NCBI RefSeq assembly: GCF_003014675.1
Contig: NZ_PYAU01000001.1
Location: 2,108,001 to 2,172,000, forward strand
Direction: 5' to 3'
Length of the DNA: 64,000 nt
DNA from: Labedella gwakjiensis
GTDB taxonomy: Bacteria > Actinomycetota > Actinomycetes > Actinomycetales > Microbacteriaceae
Part shown: positions 1-9,263 of the stretch, piece by piece
How the letters are laid out: each line of letters starts with the position of its first letter
Numbering within the stretch: the first letter of the stretch is position 1
Position numbers and translations under genes: made by a program
Notes under the pieces: model-generated
The model's input: only the letters and a program-made list of their open reading frames with translations
Told to the model about the DNA's origin: nothing
The model's database searches: none

Positions 1-2
1 GC

Positions 3-707
3 GTCGGCCGCGGGGTCGACTCGCGCTCGATCGTCTCCGACATCGCCGGACGGGTGGACGGGCTCGCCGTGCTCGCGGGCAGCGTGCCGGATGAGATGCT
101 CGAGCACATCGCGCGCCGCATCCCCGTGGTCCTCATCGCCGGCCCCCGCCGCGACGACGACTTCGATCACGTCAGTGTGGACAACAGGGCCGGGATGCGC
201 GCCCTCGCCGACCACGTCTTCGACACGCGCGACATCGACGGGGTCCTCTACGTGCGAGGTGTGGGCTCCACCCCGGACGACGCCGAGCGCTTCGAAGGAT
301 TCTCGGAGGCGCTCGCCGCTCGGCCGGCGTCGGATCGACCCGGCGTGAGCGTCGTGAGTGCGGAGTTCTCGCGAGAGCGGGCGCGCGTGATCGGCTCGTC
401 GCTCGCATCGAGCGGACACATCCCCGACGCGGTGATCTGCGCGAACGACCAGATGGCCCTCGGTGTGCTCGACGCGTTCCGCGACCACGGGGTCGACGTG
501 CCCGGGCGGGTGCTCGTCGCCGGTTTCGACGGGATCGACGCCGGGCGGCATTCCGATCCGCGGCTCACCACGGTGCAGCAGCCGATGGAGGACCTCGGGC
601 GCGCCGCCGTGCACGTGCTGACGGAGCGGCTGGCGGATCCGTCCCACGCGCCGGTCACCCTGCGGTTGCCCGTCCGCGTCCTGGTCCGCGAGAGCACGAC
701 GGCCTGA
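3..707 (+). CDS. LacI-family transcriptional regulator, C-terminal part (5' end cut by window)
   Basis: The frame is open from the first bases of the window to a TGA at 705-707, so the N-terminal HTH is missing. The visible 234 residues form a periplasmic-binding-protein-like effector domain. The stretch around VICANDQMALGVLDAF and the following VAGFDGID is the classic LacI/PurR signature near the hinge of the second lobe, and LTTVQQPMEDLGRAAV is the conserved C-terminal segment. Such proteins repress sugar operons and release DNA on binding a sugar. It lies directly upstream, on the same strand, of an ABC importer and a beta-glucosidase whose promoter carries a LacI-type operator, so it is probably the local repressor. 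The ligand cannot be read from the sequence. Confidence 0.9.
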   Translation, partial: VGRGVDSRSIVSDIAGRVDGLAVLAGSVPDEMLEHIARRIPVVLIAGPRRDDDFDHVSVDNRAGMRALADHVFDTRDIDGVLYVRGVGSTPDDAERFEGFSEALAARPASDRPGVSVVSAEFSRERARVIGSSLASSGHIPDAVICANDQMALGVLDAFRDHGVDVPGRVLVAGFDGIDAGRHSDPRLTTVQQPMEDLGRAAVHVLTERLADPSHAPVTLRLPVRVLVRESTTA

Positions 708-812
708 CGACGCGGCGGTCGGTCGCGTCGGTCGAGGGCGCCTGTTCGGCGTCGAGGGCGCCACGTGTACCTGCAGCCCTCGCTCGGGAGTAGCCCGCTG
801 GGGGAGGGAGGG

Positions 813-842
813 TTGCGACGGGCGGATGTATGCGCATACAGT
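813..842 (+). promoter_or_regulatory. Promoter with perfect LacI-type operator
   Basis: A -35-like TTGCGA (813-818) and a -10-like TACAGT (837-842) are separated by 18 bases. The 14-bp perfect palindrome TGTATGCGCATACA (827-840) has the central CG and TG/CA ends typical of LacI-family operators. It covers the spacer and part of the -10, a position that would block polymerase. The downstream gene starts at 928. Operator identity is inferred from the pattern and from the adjacent LacI gene. Confidence 0.75.
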
Positions 843-927
843 AGGGACATCCACGGACGGATCCCCGTCCGGCGCAGCGCAGCCCCCGGACTGCCTCGTG
901 ACGACGACGACATGAGGATTCGACACC

Positions 928-2634
928 GTGTCACTCACTTCCCCCACCGCTCGCCCGCCCGGGTCGCAGCCACGGACCCGACGCTCCCTCCGGAGGCGCG
1001 CCCTCGCGGCGATCGCCGTCGGTGCGGCCGCCGTGCTCGTCGCGACCGGCTGCAGCATCCAGGTCACGTCCCAGCCGGATCCGACGATCCCCGACGACAC
1101 GATGCTCATCAACGCGGACCGCGGCAACCCGCTGTTCGACCGCAACTTCAACCCGTACCTCACCAACACGCGCACCGCGTCGCGGTGGATGTACGAGCCG
1201 CTCATCATGATCAACCCGCTCGACAACGAGCAGACGCCGTGGCTCGCGAGCGAGTGGAGCCTGCCGGATCCCGCGACGATCGAGATGACGATCCGCGACG
1301 GCGTGGAGTGGAGCGACGGCGAGCCCCTCACGGCCGACGACGTCGCCTTCACCTTCGAGATGCTCAAGGAGTTCCCTGCCGTCGACATCAAGGGCGCGTG
1401 GCAGCACATCGAGTCGATCGACGTGGACGGCGACACCCTCACGTTCCACCTGCTCACGGACGACGTGCCGGCGCTCACGATCATCGGCGCGACCTACATC
1501 GTTCCCGAGCACATCTGGAAGGACGTCGACGACCCGGGCACCTGGCGCAACGAGAACCCCGTCGGTTCGGGTCCGTTCACCCTCGGCAACTACAACCAGC
1601 AGCAGTACTCGATGGACAAGAACGAGGACTACTGGCAGGCCGACAAGATCGAGATCGAGCACCTCATCCTCCCGGCCACGAACACGCAGCTCGACACCGT
1701 CACACGCGGTTACGACTGGGCGTACTCCTTCATCTCCGACGTCGAGGGCACGTGGGGAGCGGCCAGCGACGACAACGAGTGGTGGTTCCCCGCCGCCGGG
1801 ATCATCGGCCTCATGCCGAATCACGATGTCGAACCCTTCGACGACGTCAACGTGCGCCGCGGGATCTCCCTCGCCCTCGAGCGCAGCTCGGTCGCCGAAT
1901 CCGCGACGGAGGGCTACATGGAGCCGGCCGGACAGACGGGCCTCATCCTCCCCAACCAGGAGGATCAGCTCGACCCGTCGATCCCCGACCAGGGGATGAT
2001 CGCGCAGGACACCGACGCGGCGCTCGCCGAGTTCGAGAAGTCCGGCTACACCCTGCAGGACGACCGGCTCATCGGGCCGGACGGCGAACAGTTCTCGTTC
2101 GCCCTGACGACCGCCAACGGCTACTCCGACTGGACCCGCGCGGCCCAGGAGGTTCAGCGCCAGCTCGGCGCCATCGGCATCGAGGTGACCCTCAACCTCC
2201 CGCAGCCGGCCGGATACCAGCAGGCGATCAGCAACGGCGACTACGAGGTCGCGATCGGCGGAATGGGCGGCGGCAACGCCTACCAGGCGTTCAACAGCCT
2301 CCTCTCGAGCGAGTTCTACGTGCCCGTCGGCGAGGCGACGCAGAACAACTTCGAGCGCTACCAGAACCCGCAGGCCGACGAGCTCCTCGCCGAGTTCAAG
2401 GCGGCCTCGGACCCCGACCGCCAGGTCGAGCTCAGCCAGCAGCTGCAGAACATCGTCTACGACGACCTGCCCGTGATCGGCCTGTACTACGGCGGATCGT
2501 GGGGACTGTTCAGCGATCGGAAGTTCACCGGCTGGCCGAGCGCAGAGGACCCGTACATGGCACCGCAGAACTACGACTCGGCGCCGCTGCTGATCTTCAC
2601 GCGGCTCACGCTCGTGAAGGAGGACGACCAGTGA
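928..2634 (+). CDS. ABC transporter family-5 substrate-binding lipoprotein (oligosaccharide or peptide)
   Basis: This 568-residue protein has an arginine-rich N-terminus, a hydrophobic stretch and a lipobox VATGC with the lipid-anchored cysteine at 42. The mature part is a family-5 (DppA/OppA/CbtA-like) solute-binding protein with the usual DGVEWSDGEPLTADDVAFTF segment near residue 125. It would sit on the outer face of the membrane and deliver ligand to the permeases that follow. Family-5 proteins mostly bind peptides, but a branch binds cello- and other beta-oligosaccharides. The LacI regulator and GH1 glucosidase in the same cluster favour a beta-glucoside. The GTG start follows a GAGGA at about 10 bases. 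The gene overlaps the next one by four bases. Confidence 0.88.
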   Translation: MSLTSPTARPPGSQPRTRRSLRRRALAAIAVGAAAVLVATGCSIQVTSQPDPTIPDDTMLINADRGNPLFDRNFNPYLTNTRTASRWMYEPLIMINPLDNEQTPWLASEWSLPDPATIEMTIRDGVEWSDGEPLTADDVAFTFEMLKEFPAVDIKGAWQHIESIDVDGDTLTFHLLTDDVPALTIIGATYIVPEHIWKDVDDPGTWRNENPVGSGPFTLGNYNQQQYSMDKNEDYWQADKIEIEHLILPATNTQLDTVTRGYDWAYSFISDVEGTWGAASDDNEWWFPAAGIIGLMPNHDVEPFDDVNVRRGISLALERSSVAESATEGYMEPAGQTGLILPNQEDQLDPSIPDQGMIAQDTDAALAEFEKSGYTLQDDRLIGPDGEQFSFALTTANGYSDWTRAAQEVQRQLGAIGIEVTLNLPQPAGYQQAISNGDYEVAIGGMGGGNAYQAFNSLLSSEFYVPVGEATQNNFERYQNPQADELLAEFKAASDPDRQVELSQQLQNIVYDDLPVIGLYYGGSWGLFSDRKFTGWPSAEDPYMAPQNYDSAPLLIFTRLTLVKEDDQ

Positions 2635-3611
2635 AATACATCGCCGGAAAGCTCGGTCTCTTCGTCCTCACCCTCTGGGCGGCCGTGACGCTCAACTTCT
2701 TCCTCCCGCGCCTCATGCCGGGTTCGCCGGCCGACGCCGCGATCGCGAAGCTGTCTCAGAACGGTCCCGTCACCGAGGCCACCCGCGCCGCGATCGAAGC
2801 CCAGCTCGGTGTGCCCGACGGCAGCCTGTGGGAGCAGTACGTGTCGTACCTCCGCCAGGTCGTCACCCTCGACTTCGGGGTCTCGTACACCTTCTACCCG
2901 CAGACGGTGTCGAGCATGGTGAGCACGGCGCTGCCGTACACGATCATCCTCGTGGGCATCGTCACGATCCTCGCCTTCGTCCTCGGCACGCTCATCGGCG
3001 TGGCCGCGGCGTGGAAGCGCGGGACGTGGCTCGACTCGCTCCCCACACTCGGCGGCAGCTTCATGAGCACCTTCCCGTACTTCTGGACGGCTCTCCTGCT
3101 TCTCTTCTTCCTCGGCTACGTGCTGCACTGGTTCCCGACGACGGGCGCCTATTCGGCCACGACGACCCCGGCGTTCTCGTTCGAGTTCCTCGGCGACGCG
3201 CTCATCCACGCGGCGCTCCCGGCGCTCACGATCCTGCTCACGAGCCTCGGCGGCTGGATCATCGGCATGCGAAACGCGATGATCAACACGCTCGGCGACG
3301 ACTACGTGACGTTCGCCGAGGCGAACGGCCTCCGGGGCGGCACCGTCGCCATCCGGTACGCCGCGCGGAACGCGATCCTCCCGAACCTCACCGGTTTCGG
3401 TCTCGCGCTCGGCGGTGTCGTCGGTGGATCGATCCTCGTGGAGCAGGTGTTCGGCTATCCGGGCATCGGCTACCTGCTGTTCAACGCGGTGATCGGGCAG
3501 GATTACCCGCTCATGCAGGCCCTCTTCCTGATGATCACGGTGAGCGTGCTCATCGCCAACTTCCTCGTCGACATCCTGTACGGCGTACTCGACCCAAGGA
3601 CCCGCCGATGA
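2631..3611 (+). CDS. ABC transporter permease, DppB type
   Basis: A 326-residue integral membrane protein of the DppB/OppB family. An N-terminal membrane helix (FVLTLWAAVTLNFFLPRLMPG) is followed by an external loop and about five more helices. The EAA loop near FAEANGLRGG is the contact site for the ATPase, and the C-terminal segment with EQVFGYPGIGYLLFNAV is family-typical. It pairs with the DppC-type permease downstream to form the channel. The GTG start overlaps the stop of the binding-protein gene (GTGA), indicating translational coupling in one operon. Confidence 0.9.
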   Translation: MKYIAGKLGLFVLTLWAAVTLNFFLPRLMPGSPADAAIAKLSQNGPVTEATRAAIEAQLGVPDGSLWEQYVSYLRQVVTLDFGVSYTFYPQTVSSMVSTALPYTIILVGIVTILAFVLGTLIGVAAAWKRGTWLDSLPTLGGSFMSTFPYFWTALLLLFFLGYVLHWFPTTGAYSATTTPAFSFEFLGDALIHAALPALTILLTSLGGWIIGMRNAMINTLGDDYVTFAEANGLRGGTVAIRYAARNAILPNLTGFGLALGGVVGGSILVEQVFGYPGIGYLLFNAVIGQDYPLMQALFLMITVSVLIANFLVDILYGVLDPRTRR

Positions 3612-4543
3612 CTTCAACGCAGAACGTCAGAATCCCCACGGACGGAGCAGCCGACGGCGCCGTGGCGGCACCCAGCCGCTGGCGCTCGTTCAGCCGGACA
3701 CTCGGTGTCGTGTGGTCGAACGGCAAGGCCCGCGTGGGCATCATCCTCCTCGGGCTGTTCATGCTCGTGGCGATCTTCGCCCCGCTCCTCGCCCCGTACG
3801 ACCCGAAGGACACCTCCTTCGACCGCAACCTCGACGCCACCGGGGCGCACTGGCTCGGCACGACGGCCGCCGGCGAGGACGTGCTCAGCCAGCTGATCTT
3901 CGGGGCGCGCATCTCGCTGCTCGTCGGTCTCGCGGCCGGCATCCTCTCGACGCTCATCGCCGTGGCGATCGGCCTCAGCTGGGGTTACCTCCGCGGATTC
4001 GCGAGCGAGGTCGTGGGCTTCATCGTCAACCTCTTCCTCGTGATCCCCGGCCTCCCGCTCATGATCGTGATCGCCGCGTACCTGCAGAACGGCGGCATCC
4101 TGATGATCATCGCGGTCATCGTGGTGACCGGCTGGGCGTGGGGTGCTCGTGTGCTCCGCAGCCAGACGCAGTCGCTCCGCGGTCGCGACTTCGTGACGGC
4201 TGCGCAGTTCTCGGGGGAGCGCGCTCCGCGCATCGTCTTCCGCGAGATCCTGCCCAACATGACCTCGCTCATCGTCGGGAGCCTCTTCGGCGCGGCGACG
4301 GCGGCGATTCTCGCGGAGGCCGGCCTCGAGTTCCTCGGCCTCGGAGACTCGAGCATCGTCAGCTGGGGCACGATGCTCTACTGGGCGCAGAACTCCAACG
4401 CGCTGCTCACCGGTCAGTGGGCGCTGCTCTTCGCCCCCGGTCTCTGCATCGCGCTCCTCGCACTCAGCCTCACGCTCATCAACTTCGGAGTGGACGCCGT
4501 GAGCAATCCGCGTCTGCGCGACGGGAAGGCCACGAAGAAATGA
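3608..4543 (+). CDS. ABC transporter permease, DppC type
   Basis: A 311-residue membrane protein of the DppC/OppC family. A cytoplasmic N-terminus of about 35 residues precedes the first helix (ILLGLFMLVAIFAPLLAPYDP). The WLGTTAAGEDVLSQLIFGAR segment matches the LGTDxxGRDxxSRxxxGxR signature of the family. The later helices contain the ATPase-contact loop (FVTAAQFSGERAPRIVFREI) and the AILAEAGLEFLGLG motif. The ATG overlaps the previous stop by four bases, and the stop overlaps the ATPase gene by four bases. With the preceding permease it should form the heterodimeric membrane channel. Confidence 0.9.
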   Translation: MTSTQNVRIPTDGAADGAVAAPSRWRSFSRTLGVVWSNGKARVGIILLGLFMLVAIFAPLLAPYDPKDTSFDRNLDATGAHWLGTTAAGEDVLSQLIFGARISLLVGLAAGILSTLIAVAIGLSWGYLRGFASEVVGFIVNLFLVIPGLPLMIVIAAYLQNGGILMIIAVIVVTGWAWGARVLRSQTQSLRGRDFVTAAQFSGERAPRIVFREILPNMTSLIVGSLFGAATAAILAEAGLEFLGLGDSSIVSWGTMLYWAQNSNALLTGQWALLFAPGLCIALLALSLTLINFGVDAVSNPRLRDGKATKK

Positions 4544-6264
4544 CCTCCACCAACGACACCAGCGACGTCCTCCTCGACGTGCGCGACCTCTCCGTCGTCT
4601 ACGAGAGCGCCGGCGCCCAGCCGGTCCAGGCCGTCGACCACGTGAGCTTCACGCTCAAGCGCGGCGAGTTCGTGGGCCTCGTGGGCGAGTCGGGCTCCGG
4701 CAAGTCCACGCTCGGCTTCGCGCTCACGCGACTCCAGAAGCCCCCGGCGCGCACGAACGGCGGCAACATCTTCTTCGACGGCTCCGACATCCGCGAGCTC
4801 GACACGGAGACGCTCCGGAAGCAGCGCCAGGGCGGGTTCGCGATGGTGCTGCAGTCGGGTATGAACGCGCTCAACCCGGTGCGCACGATCCGCAACCACT
4901 TCATGGACATCTTCCGCGCCCACGGCCACGTCGCGCAGGCGGACCGCGAGGCCAGGGCCGCCGAGCTCGTGCGCAAGGTCGAGCTCGACCCGTCGGTCCT
5001 CGCGCGCTACCCCGGGGAGCTCTCCGGCGGAATGCGGCAGCGCGTCTCGATCGCGCTCGCCCTGTCGCTCGAACCGCAGCTCATGGTGTTCGACGAGCCG
5101 ACGACCGCGCTCGACGTGCTCGTGCAGCATGCGGTCATGGACACCATCCAGGCGCTCCAGAAGTCCGAGAACTTCACCGCGATCCTCATCAGCCACGACC
5201 TCGGCATCGTGCTCGAGGCCACCGAGCGCGTCCTCGTGATGCACGAGGGTCGGATCGTGGAGGACGGTAAGAGCCGCGACATCCTCGAGCGGCCGCAGGA
5301 CGACTACACGCGCATGCTGCTGAGTCACTACGCCGACCCGCGCGCCGAGGTCGTCGAGCTGCCCGGGTTCCCCGATCGCCGCTCGCGCGTGGAGGCGGGC
5401 ATCACACGTGCGCAGGCCGCGACGAGCGAGCCGACGGTGGCCACGCGCAGTGTGCGCTCCGCCGATTCCGCGATCGTCGTCGATCACGTCTCGAAGGTGT
5501 ACCCGCCGCCGCGGCGCGGGGAGGAGCCCGTCCGCGCCCTCGACGACGTCTCCTTCACCCTCGAGCCGGGTCAGTCTCTCGCGCTCGTCGGTGCGTCGGG
5601 CAGCGGTAAGTCGACGCTCGCGAAGCTCATCACGGGCATCGAGAAGCCCACGCAGGGCGACGTGCGCTTCGGCGACGTCGACGTGACGCGGCTCCGCTCC
5701 AAGGGGCTCCGCGACCTGCGCAGCAACGTGCAGATGGTGTTCCAGGATCCGTATTCGGCGCTCAACCCCCTGCACACGGTCGAGTACACGCTGTCGCGTC
5801 CGATCCACAACATGACCGATCTGCGCGGCGACGACGCGCGGGCCCGGCTCCACGACCTGCTGAAGACCGTGGGCCTGACGCCGACGGAGACGTTCGCGCA
5901 GAAGCTCCCGCACCAGTTGTCGGGCGGGCAGCGGCAGCGCGTCGTCATCGCGCGAGCCCTCGCGAGCGACCCGCAGGTGCTCATCGCGGACGAACCCGTC
6001 TCGATGCTCGACGTGTCGCTGCGAGCCGGCGTGCTCGCACTCCTCGAGGACCTCCGCGAGAAGTGGGGGGTGAGCCTGCTCTACATCACCCACGACCTGC
6101 TGAGCGCGCGACTCGTGACGGACGACATCATGGTGCTGCACGACGGCAAGGTCGTCGAGCGGGGCGTCACGAGCGAGGTTCTGCGCAACCCGCAGGACGA
6201 GTACACCGTCCGCCTGCTCGACGCGGTTCCCAACCCGCGCCGCCTGCGCGAGGACGTCGCGTGA
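4540..6264 (+). CDS. ABC transporter double ATPase (DppD-DppF type fusion)
   Basis: A 574-residue cytoplasmic protein with two complete ABC cassettes in tandem, equivalent to fused DppD and DppF. The first half has Walker [10 protein letters not shown] near residue 50, signature LSGGMRQRV near 165 and Walker [13 protein letters not shown]. The second half has Walker [10 protein letters not shown] near 350, signature LSGGQRQRV near 465 and [12 protein letters not shown]. Both halves look catalytically intact. It powers the importer formed with the two upstream permeases, and it overlaps its neighbours by four bases on each side. The fusion guarantees a 1:1 ratio of the two ATPase halves. Confidence 0.9.
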   Translation: MTSTNDTSDVLLDVRDLSVVYESAGAQPVQAVDHVSFTLKRGEFVGLVGESGSGKSTLGFALTRLQKPPARTNGGNIFFDGSDIRELDTETLRKQRQGGFAMVLQSGMNALNPVRTIRNHFMDIFRAHGHVAQADREARAAELVRKVELDPSVLARYPGELSGGMRQRVSIALALSLEPQLMVFDEPTTALDVLVQHAVMDTIQALQKSENFTAILISHDLGIVLEATERVLVMHEGRIVEDGKSRDILERPQDDYTRMLLSHYADPRAEVVELPGFPDRRSRVEAGITRAQAATSEPTVATRSVRSADSAIVVDHVSKVYPPPRRGEEPVRALDDVSFTLEPGQSLALVGASGSGKSTLAKLITGIEKPTQGDVRFGDVDVTRLRSKGLRDLRSNVQMVFQDPYSALNPLHTVEYTLSRPIHNMTDLRGDDARARLHDLLKTVGLTPTETFAQKLPHQLSGGQRQRVVIARALASDPQVLIADEPVSMLDVSLRAGVLALLEDLREKWGVSLLYITHDLLSARLVTDDIMVLHDGKVVERGVTSEVLRNPQDEYTVRLLDAVPNPRRLREDVA

Positions 6265-7127
6265 CCGCGGAGATCGCGGGCGTCACGCCGATCGCGCATT
6301 TCGGCGGCATGCCGATGCGGCCGGGCAGCGATGCCTTCGCCCTCGCGGCCGCCGTCGGCGCGCTCACGGCGCTCCGCGCGCGCCCGAGCGGCGAGGCGCG
6401 CGGCATCGTCCTGTGGGTGCCCGGGTTCACGGGCTCGAAGGAGGACGCACACGAGATCCTGCCGCGCCTCGCGGATGCCGGATGGGATGCCTGGGCCTAC
6501 AGCCAGCGGGGCCAGGCGGACTCCGCCCGACCGGCTGACGACGACTACTCGCTCGCCGCTCTCGCCGCAGACGCGATCGAGGTCGCACGCATCGTGGGAG
6601 ACGGCGCGCCGGTCCACGTCATCGGCCACAGCCTGGGAGGCGTCGTCGCGCGAGCCGCGGTGATCCGGGAGCCGGGCGCGTTCGCGAGCCTCACCATGCT
6701 GTGCAGCGGGCCGAAGGGCTGGCCCGGTCGGCACGACTCCACGACGGAGACGGTCGCGCAGTCGGGGAGTCTCGGCCTCTGGCAGCGCGACAACCCCGAG
6801 AAGGTCGACGCGAGCGACGATGAGATCGGCGCCTTCGAGGCCTTCTTCCGTCATCGAGCCGCCGCGACGGCCGACGAGAACCTCCTGCAGGGCGCCGCGT
6901 TCCTGCGGTCGGAGGACGACACGACGGTCGAGCTCCGCGCAACGGGTGTCCCCGTCCTCGTGGCGCATGGCGAGCACGACGACAAGTGGCCGATCGACTG
7001 GCAGCGCGACATGGCCGAGAGACTCGGCGCCCGCTACGTCGTGATCCCTGGAGGCGCCCACTCGCCGCAGGCCGAGGCCCCGGAGGCCACCCTCGACGCC
7101 CTCACCTCCTTCTACGCCTCCCTCTAG
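6261..7127 (+). CDS. Alpha/beta hydrolase, probable esterase or lipase-like
   Basis: A 288-residue cytoplasmic alpha/beta hydrolase. The nucleophile elbow GHSLGG places the catalytic serine at residue 124, and an oxyanion segment WVPGFTGSKED lies near residue 55. The probable acid is in VLVAHGEHDDKWP, and the histidine is in GGAHSPQAEA near the C-terminus. No signal peptide is visible. It is the fifth gene of the sugar import operon, its GTG start overlapping the ATPase stop by four bases. A hydrolase co-transcribed with a beta-glucoside importer may remove an acyl group from the imported glycoside, but this is inference; lysophospholipase-like roles are equally open. Confidence 0.8.
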   Translation: MTAEIAGVTPIAHFGGMPMRPGSDAFALAAAVGALTALRARPSGEARGIVLWVPGFTGSKEDAHEILPRLADAGWDAWAYSQRGQADSARPADDDYSLAALAADAIEVARIVGDGAPVHVIGHSLGGVVARAAVIREPGAFASLTMLCSGPKGWPGRHDSTTETVAQSGSLGLWQRDNPEKVDASDDEIGAFEAFFRHRAAATADENLLQGAAFLRSEDDTTVELRATGVPVLVAHGEHDDKWPIDWQRDMAERLGARYVVIPGGAHSPQAEAPEATLDALTSFYASL

Positions 7128-7156
7128 CCCCCTCTCTCAAGACCCTCCCTCCGACC

Positions 7157-7220
7157 CCGCGAAGTGCGGACTCCGGTCCCCTTCCTGCCCGATCCGACGA
7201 CCGATGTCCGCACTTCGCGG
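7157..7220. repeat. 15-bp perfect inverted repeat, 34-bp spacer
   Basis: CCGCGAAGTGCGGAC (7157-7171) and its exact reverse complement (7206-7220) flank 34 bases in the gap between the hydrolase and the GH1 gene. It ends 27 bases before the GH1 start. It could be a weak terminator, an mRNA stabiliser between operon genes, or a dispersed palindrome. A related core AGTGCGGGC recurs in the hairpin at 57880-57928. Confidence 0.7.
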
Positions 7221-7247
7221 TGTGGAACGACCACGAAAGAGGTCCGC

Positions 7248-8435
7248 GTGAGCGACCAGCAGCCCCTCCAGTTCCCCGACGGTTTCCTCTGGGGAGCCGC
7301 GACGGCCGCCCACCAGGTCGAGGGTGGCAACGTCTCGAACGACTGGTGGCTCAAGGAGCACACGCCCGGCACGAGCATCGTCGAGCCATCCGGTGATGCC
7401 GTCGACCACTATCACCGCTACCGCGAGGACATGAAGATCCTGGCCGACGCCGGCCTCACGTCGTACCGCTTCAGCATCGAGTGGGCGCGCATCGAGCCGG
7501 AGCGGGGCTTCATCTCGCGCGCCGCGATCGACCACTACCGGCGCATGCGCGACACGGCCGCCGAGCTGGGACTCGAACCCGTCGTCTCGCTCCTGCACTT
7601 CACCGTGCCGCGGTGGATGTTCGAGGCCGGATTCTGGCGGAACCCCGAGGCCCCGGAGCTCTTCGAGCGCTTCGTCGAGACGGCCCTGCCGATCGTCTCG
7701 GAGGGCGTGCGGTACGTCTGCACGATCAACGAGCCGAACATCGCCGCGATGCTCGCGGGCGGGGAGGACGCCGCGAACCTGGTGGCCTACGGTCTGCCGA
7801 ACCCCGACCTCGGCGTCGCCGACGCGCTGCTCGACTCCCACACACGCGCCCGCGGCGTGCTCTCGCAGCTGCCGCAGATCCAGTCCGGCTGGACCGTGGC
7901 CACGCAGGCGTTCCACTCCACCGGGGAACCCGGAGCCGACGAGAAGCTGCACGAGTACGGCCACCCGCGCGACGACTGGTACCTCGAGGCGTCGAGGGGC
8001 GACGACTTCGTGGGAGTGCAGGCGTACACCCGCACGTTCATCGGACCTGAGGGGCCGCTGCCCGTGGCCGAAGACGTCGAGACGACCCTCACAGGCTGGG
8101 AGTTCTTCCCGCCGGCGCTCGAACTCGGCGTGCGCAGCGCGTGGGAGCTGAGCGGCGGCGTGCCCGTGCTCGTCACGGAGAACGGCATCGCGACGAGCGA
8201 CGACACGCGCCGCGTCGCGTACACCGACGGCGCCCTCCGCGGGCTCCACGCGGCGATGGCCGACGGGATCGACGTGCGCGGCTACCTCCACTGGAGCGCG
8301 CTCGACAACTACGAGTGGGCATCGGGCTTCCGCCCGACCTTCGGCCTCATCGGCGTTGACCGCGAGACCTTCGTCCGCCATCCGAAGCCGTCCCTCGCGT
8401 GGCTCGGAGAGGTCGCGCGCCGCAACGCCCTCTGA
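7248..8435 (+). CDS. GH1 beta-glucosidase
   Basis: A 395-residue glycoside hydrolase of family 1. The N-terminus FPDGFLWGAATAAHQVEG is the family signature. The acid/base glutamate is E162 in TINEPN, and the nucleophile is E311 in VLVTENGIA. YRFSIEWARIEP and LHWSALDNYEWASGF are the other conserved blocks. No signal peptide is visible, so it should hydrolyse imported beta-glucosides in the cytoplasm. It is shorter than most members (about 450), but all key residues are present. The GTG start is preceded by AAAGAGG. It is the last gene of the sugar cluster and is followed by a strong inverted repeat. Aglycone specificity cannot be told. Confidence 0.93.
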   Translation: MSDQQPLQFPDGFLWGAATAAHQVEGGNVSNDWWLKEHTPGTSIVEPSGDAVDHYHRYREDMKILADAGLTSYRFSIEWARIEPERGFISRAAIDHYRRMRDTAAELGLEPVVSLLHFTVPRWMFEAGFWRNPEAPELFERFVETALPIVSEGVRYVCTINEPNIAAMLAGGEDAANLVAYGLPNPDLGVADALLDSHTRARGVLSQLPQIQSGWTVATQAFHSTGEPGADEKLHEYGHPRDDWYLEASRGDDFVGVQAYTRTFIGPEGPLPVAEDVETTLTGWEFFPPALELGVRSAWELSGGVPVLVTENGIATSDDTRRVAYTDGALRGLHAAMADGIDVRGYLHWSALDNYEWASGFRPTFGLIGVDRETFVRHPKPSLAWLGEVARRNAL

Positions 8436-8468
8436 CCCCCCCCCCGCACCGCCCTTTCCCCCTCCCAT

Positions 8469-8528
8469 ACCCCAAAAAGATCGCGATACAGCATCGGGTT
8501 TCGTGCTGTATCGCGATCTTTTTGGGGT
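8469..8528. terminator. Bidirectional intrinsic terminator, 25-bp perfect stem
   Basis: Arms 8469-8493 and 8504-8528 are perfectly complementary over 25 bp with a 10-base loop. The outer part is A-rich on one side and T-rich on the other (AAAAA and TTTTT), so each strand presents a stem followed by a U-tract. It sits between the convergent GH1 gene and the response regulator gene, ending two bases before the latter's stop codon. Confidence 0.88.
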
Positions 8529-8529
8529 G

Positions 8530-9180
8530 TTAGCGGTGGAGGTAGGCGACGACGGCGAGTACGCGGCGGTGGTCGGAGCCGGAGTCCTCGAGGCCGAGCT
8601 TCTGGAAGATCGACGTGACGTGCTTCTCCACGGCGCCCGTGCCCACGAAGAGGGCCGACGCGATCGCGACGTTGGTGCGCCCCTCCGCCATGAGCTCGAG
8701 CACGTCGCGCTCCCGCGCCGTGAGCGCTTCGAGCGGGTCGCGGCGTCGACCGAGGAGCTGCGAGACCACCTCCGGATCGAGCACCGTGCCACCCTCGGAG
8801 ATCCGCTCGATCGCGTCTTCGAGCTCGGCGAGCGAGGACACCCGGTCCTTCAGGAGATAGCCGACGCCGCCGCGACCCGACCCGAGGAGTTCCCGGGCGT
8901 AGGCGACCTCCACGTACTGCGACAGCAGCAGGATCCCCACCGACGGGTGCTCGGTGCGCACCCGCAGAGCGGCCGTCACGCCCTCGTCGCGGAAGGTCGG
9001 CGGCATCCGCACGTCGAGCAGCACGATGTCCGCCTCGGTGTGCGTCAGCAGCTCGTGCAACTCCTCGCCGGAGCCCGCCGAGCCGACCACACGGTGCCCG
9101 GCCTCCTCGATGAGACGCACGAGCCCCTCGCGCAGGAGGACGGAGTCGTCCACGACGATCACGCGCAGTTCCTTCGTCAT
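8530..9180 (-). CDS. NarL/LuxR-type response regulator
   Basis: A 216-residue two-component regulator. The receiver domain spans residues 1-120, with acidic pocket D11-D12, phospho-acceptor D56 in IVLLDVRMPP and the conserved lysine in YLLKDR. A LuxR-type HTH (LTARERDVLELMAEGRTN) occupies the last 65 residues. The ATG is followed by MTKELRVIVVDDS, a typical start. It lies downstream of the sensor kinase gene on the same strand with an 83-base gap, so the two form a pair. The regulated genes are unknown; adjacent loci are candidates. Confidence 0.93.
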   Translation of the reverse strand: MTKELRVIVVDDSVLLREGLVRLIEEAGHRVVGSAGSGEELHELLTHTEADIVLLDVRMPPTFRDEGVTAALRVRTEHPSVGILLLSQYVEVAYARELLGSGRGGVGYLLKDRVSSLAELEDAIERISEGGTVLDPEVVSQLLGRRRDPLEALTARERDVLELMAEGRTNVAIASALFVGTGAVEKHVTSIFQKLGLEDSGSDHRRVLAVVAYLHR

Positions 9181-9263
9181 CCCCTCACCCTCCCACACGG
9201 GAGTGCGCCGTCCGCGCTCGGTCTTCCGTGCACGGACGGTGGACTCCGGTGCGCTGAGGCGAC

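Noticed and set aside
765-2630. Long open frame on the plus strand before the first permease
   Set aside because: Arginine- and histidine-rich shadow of the binding-protein gene; only the part from 2631 on is a real gene.
2571-3617. 348-codon antisense frame opposite the DppB permease
   Set aside because: Composition is a GC-skew artefact (E, R, H, D rich) and it lies opposite a clear permease gene.
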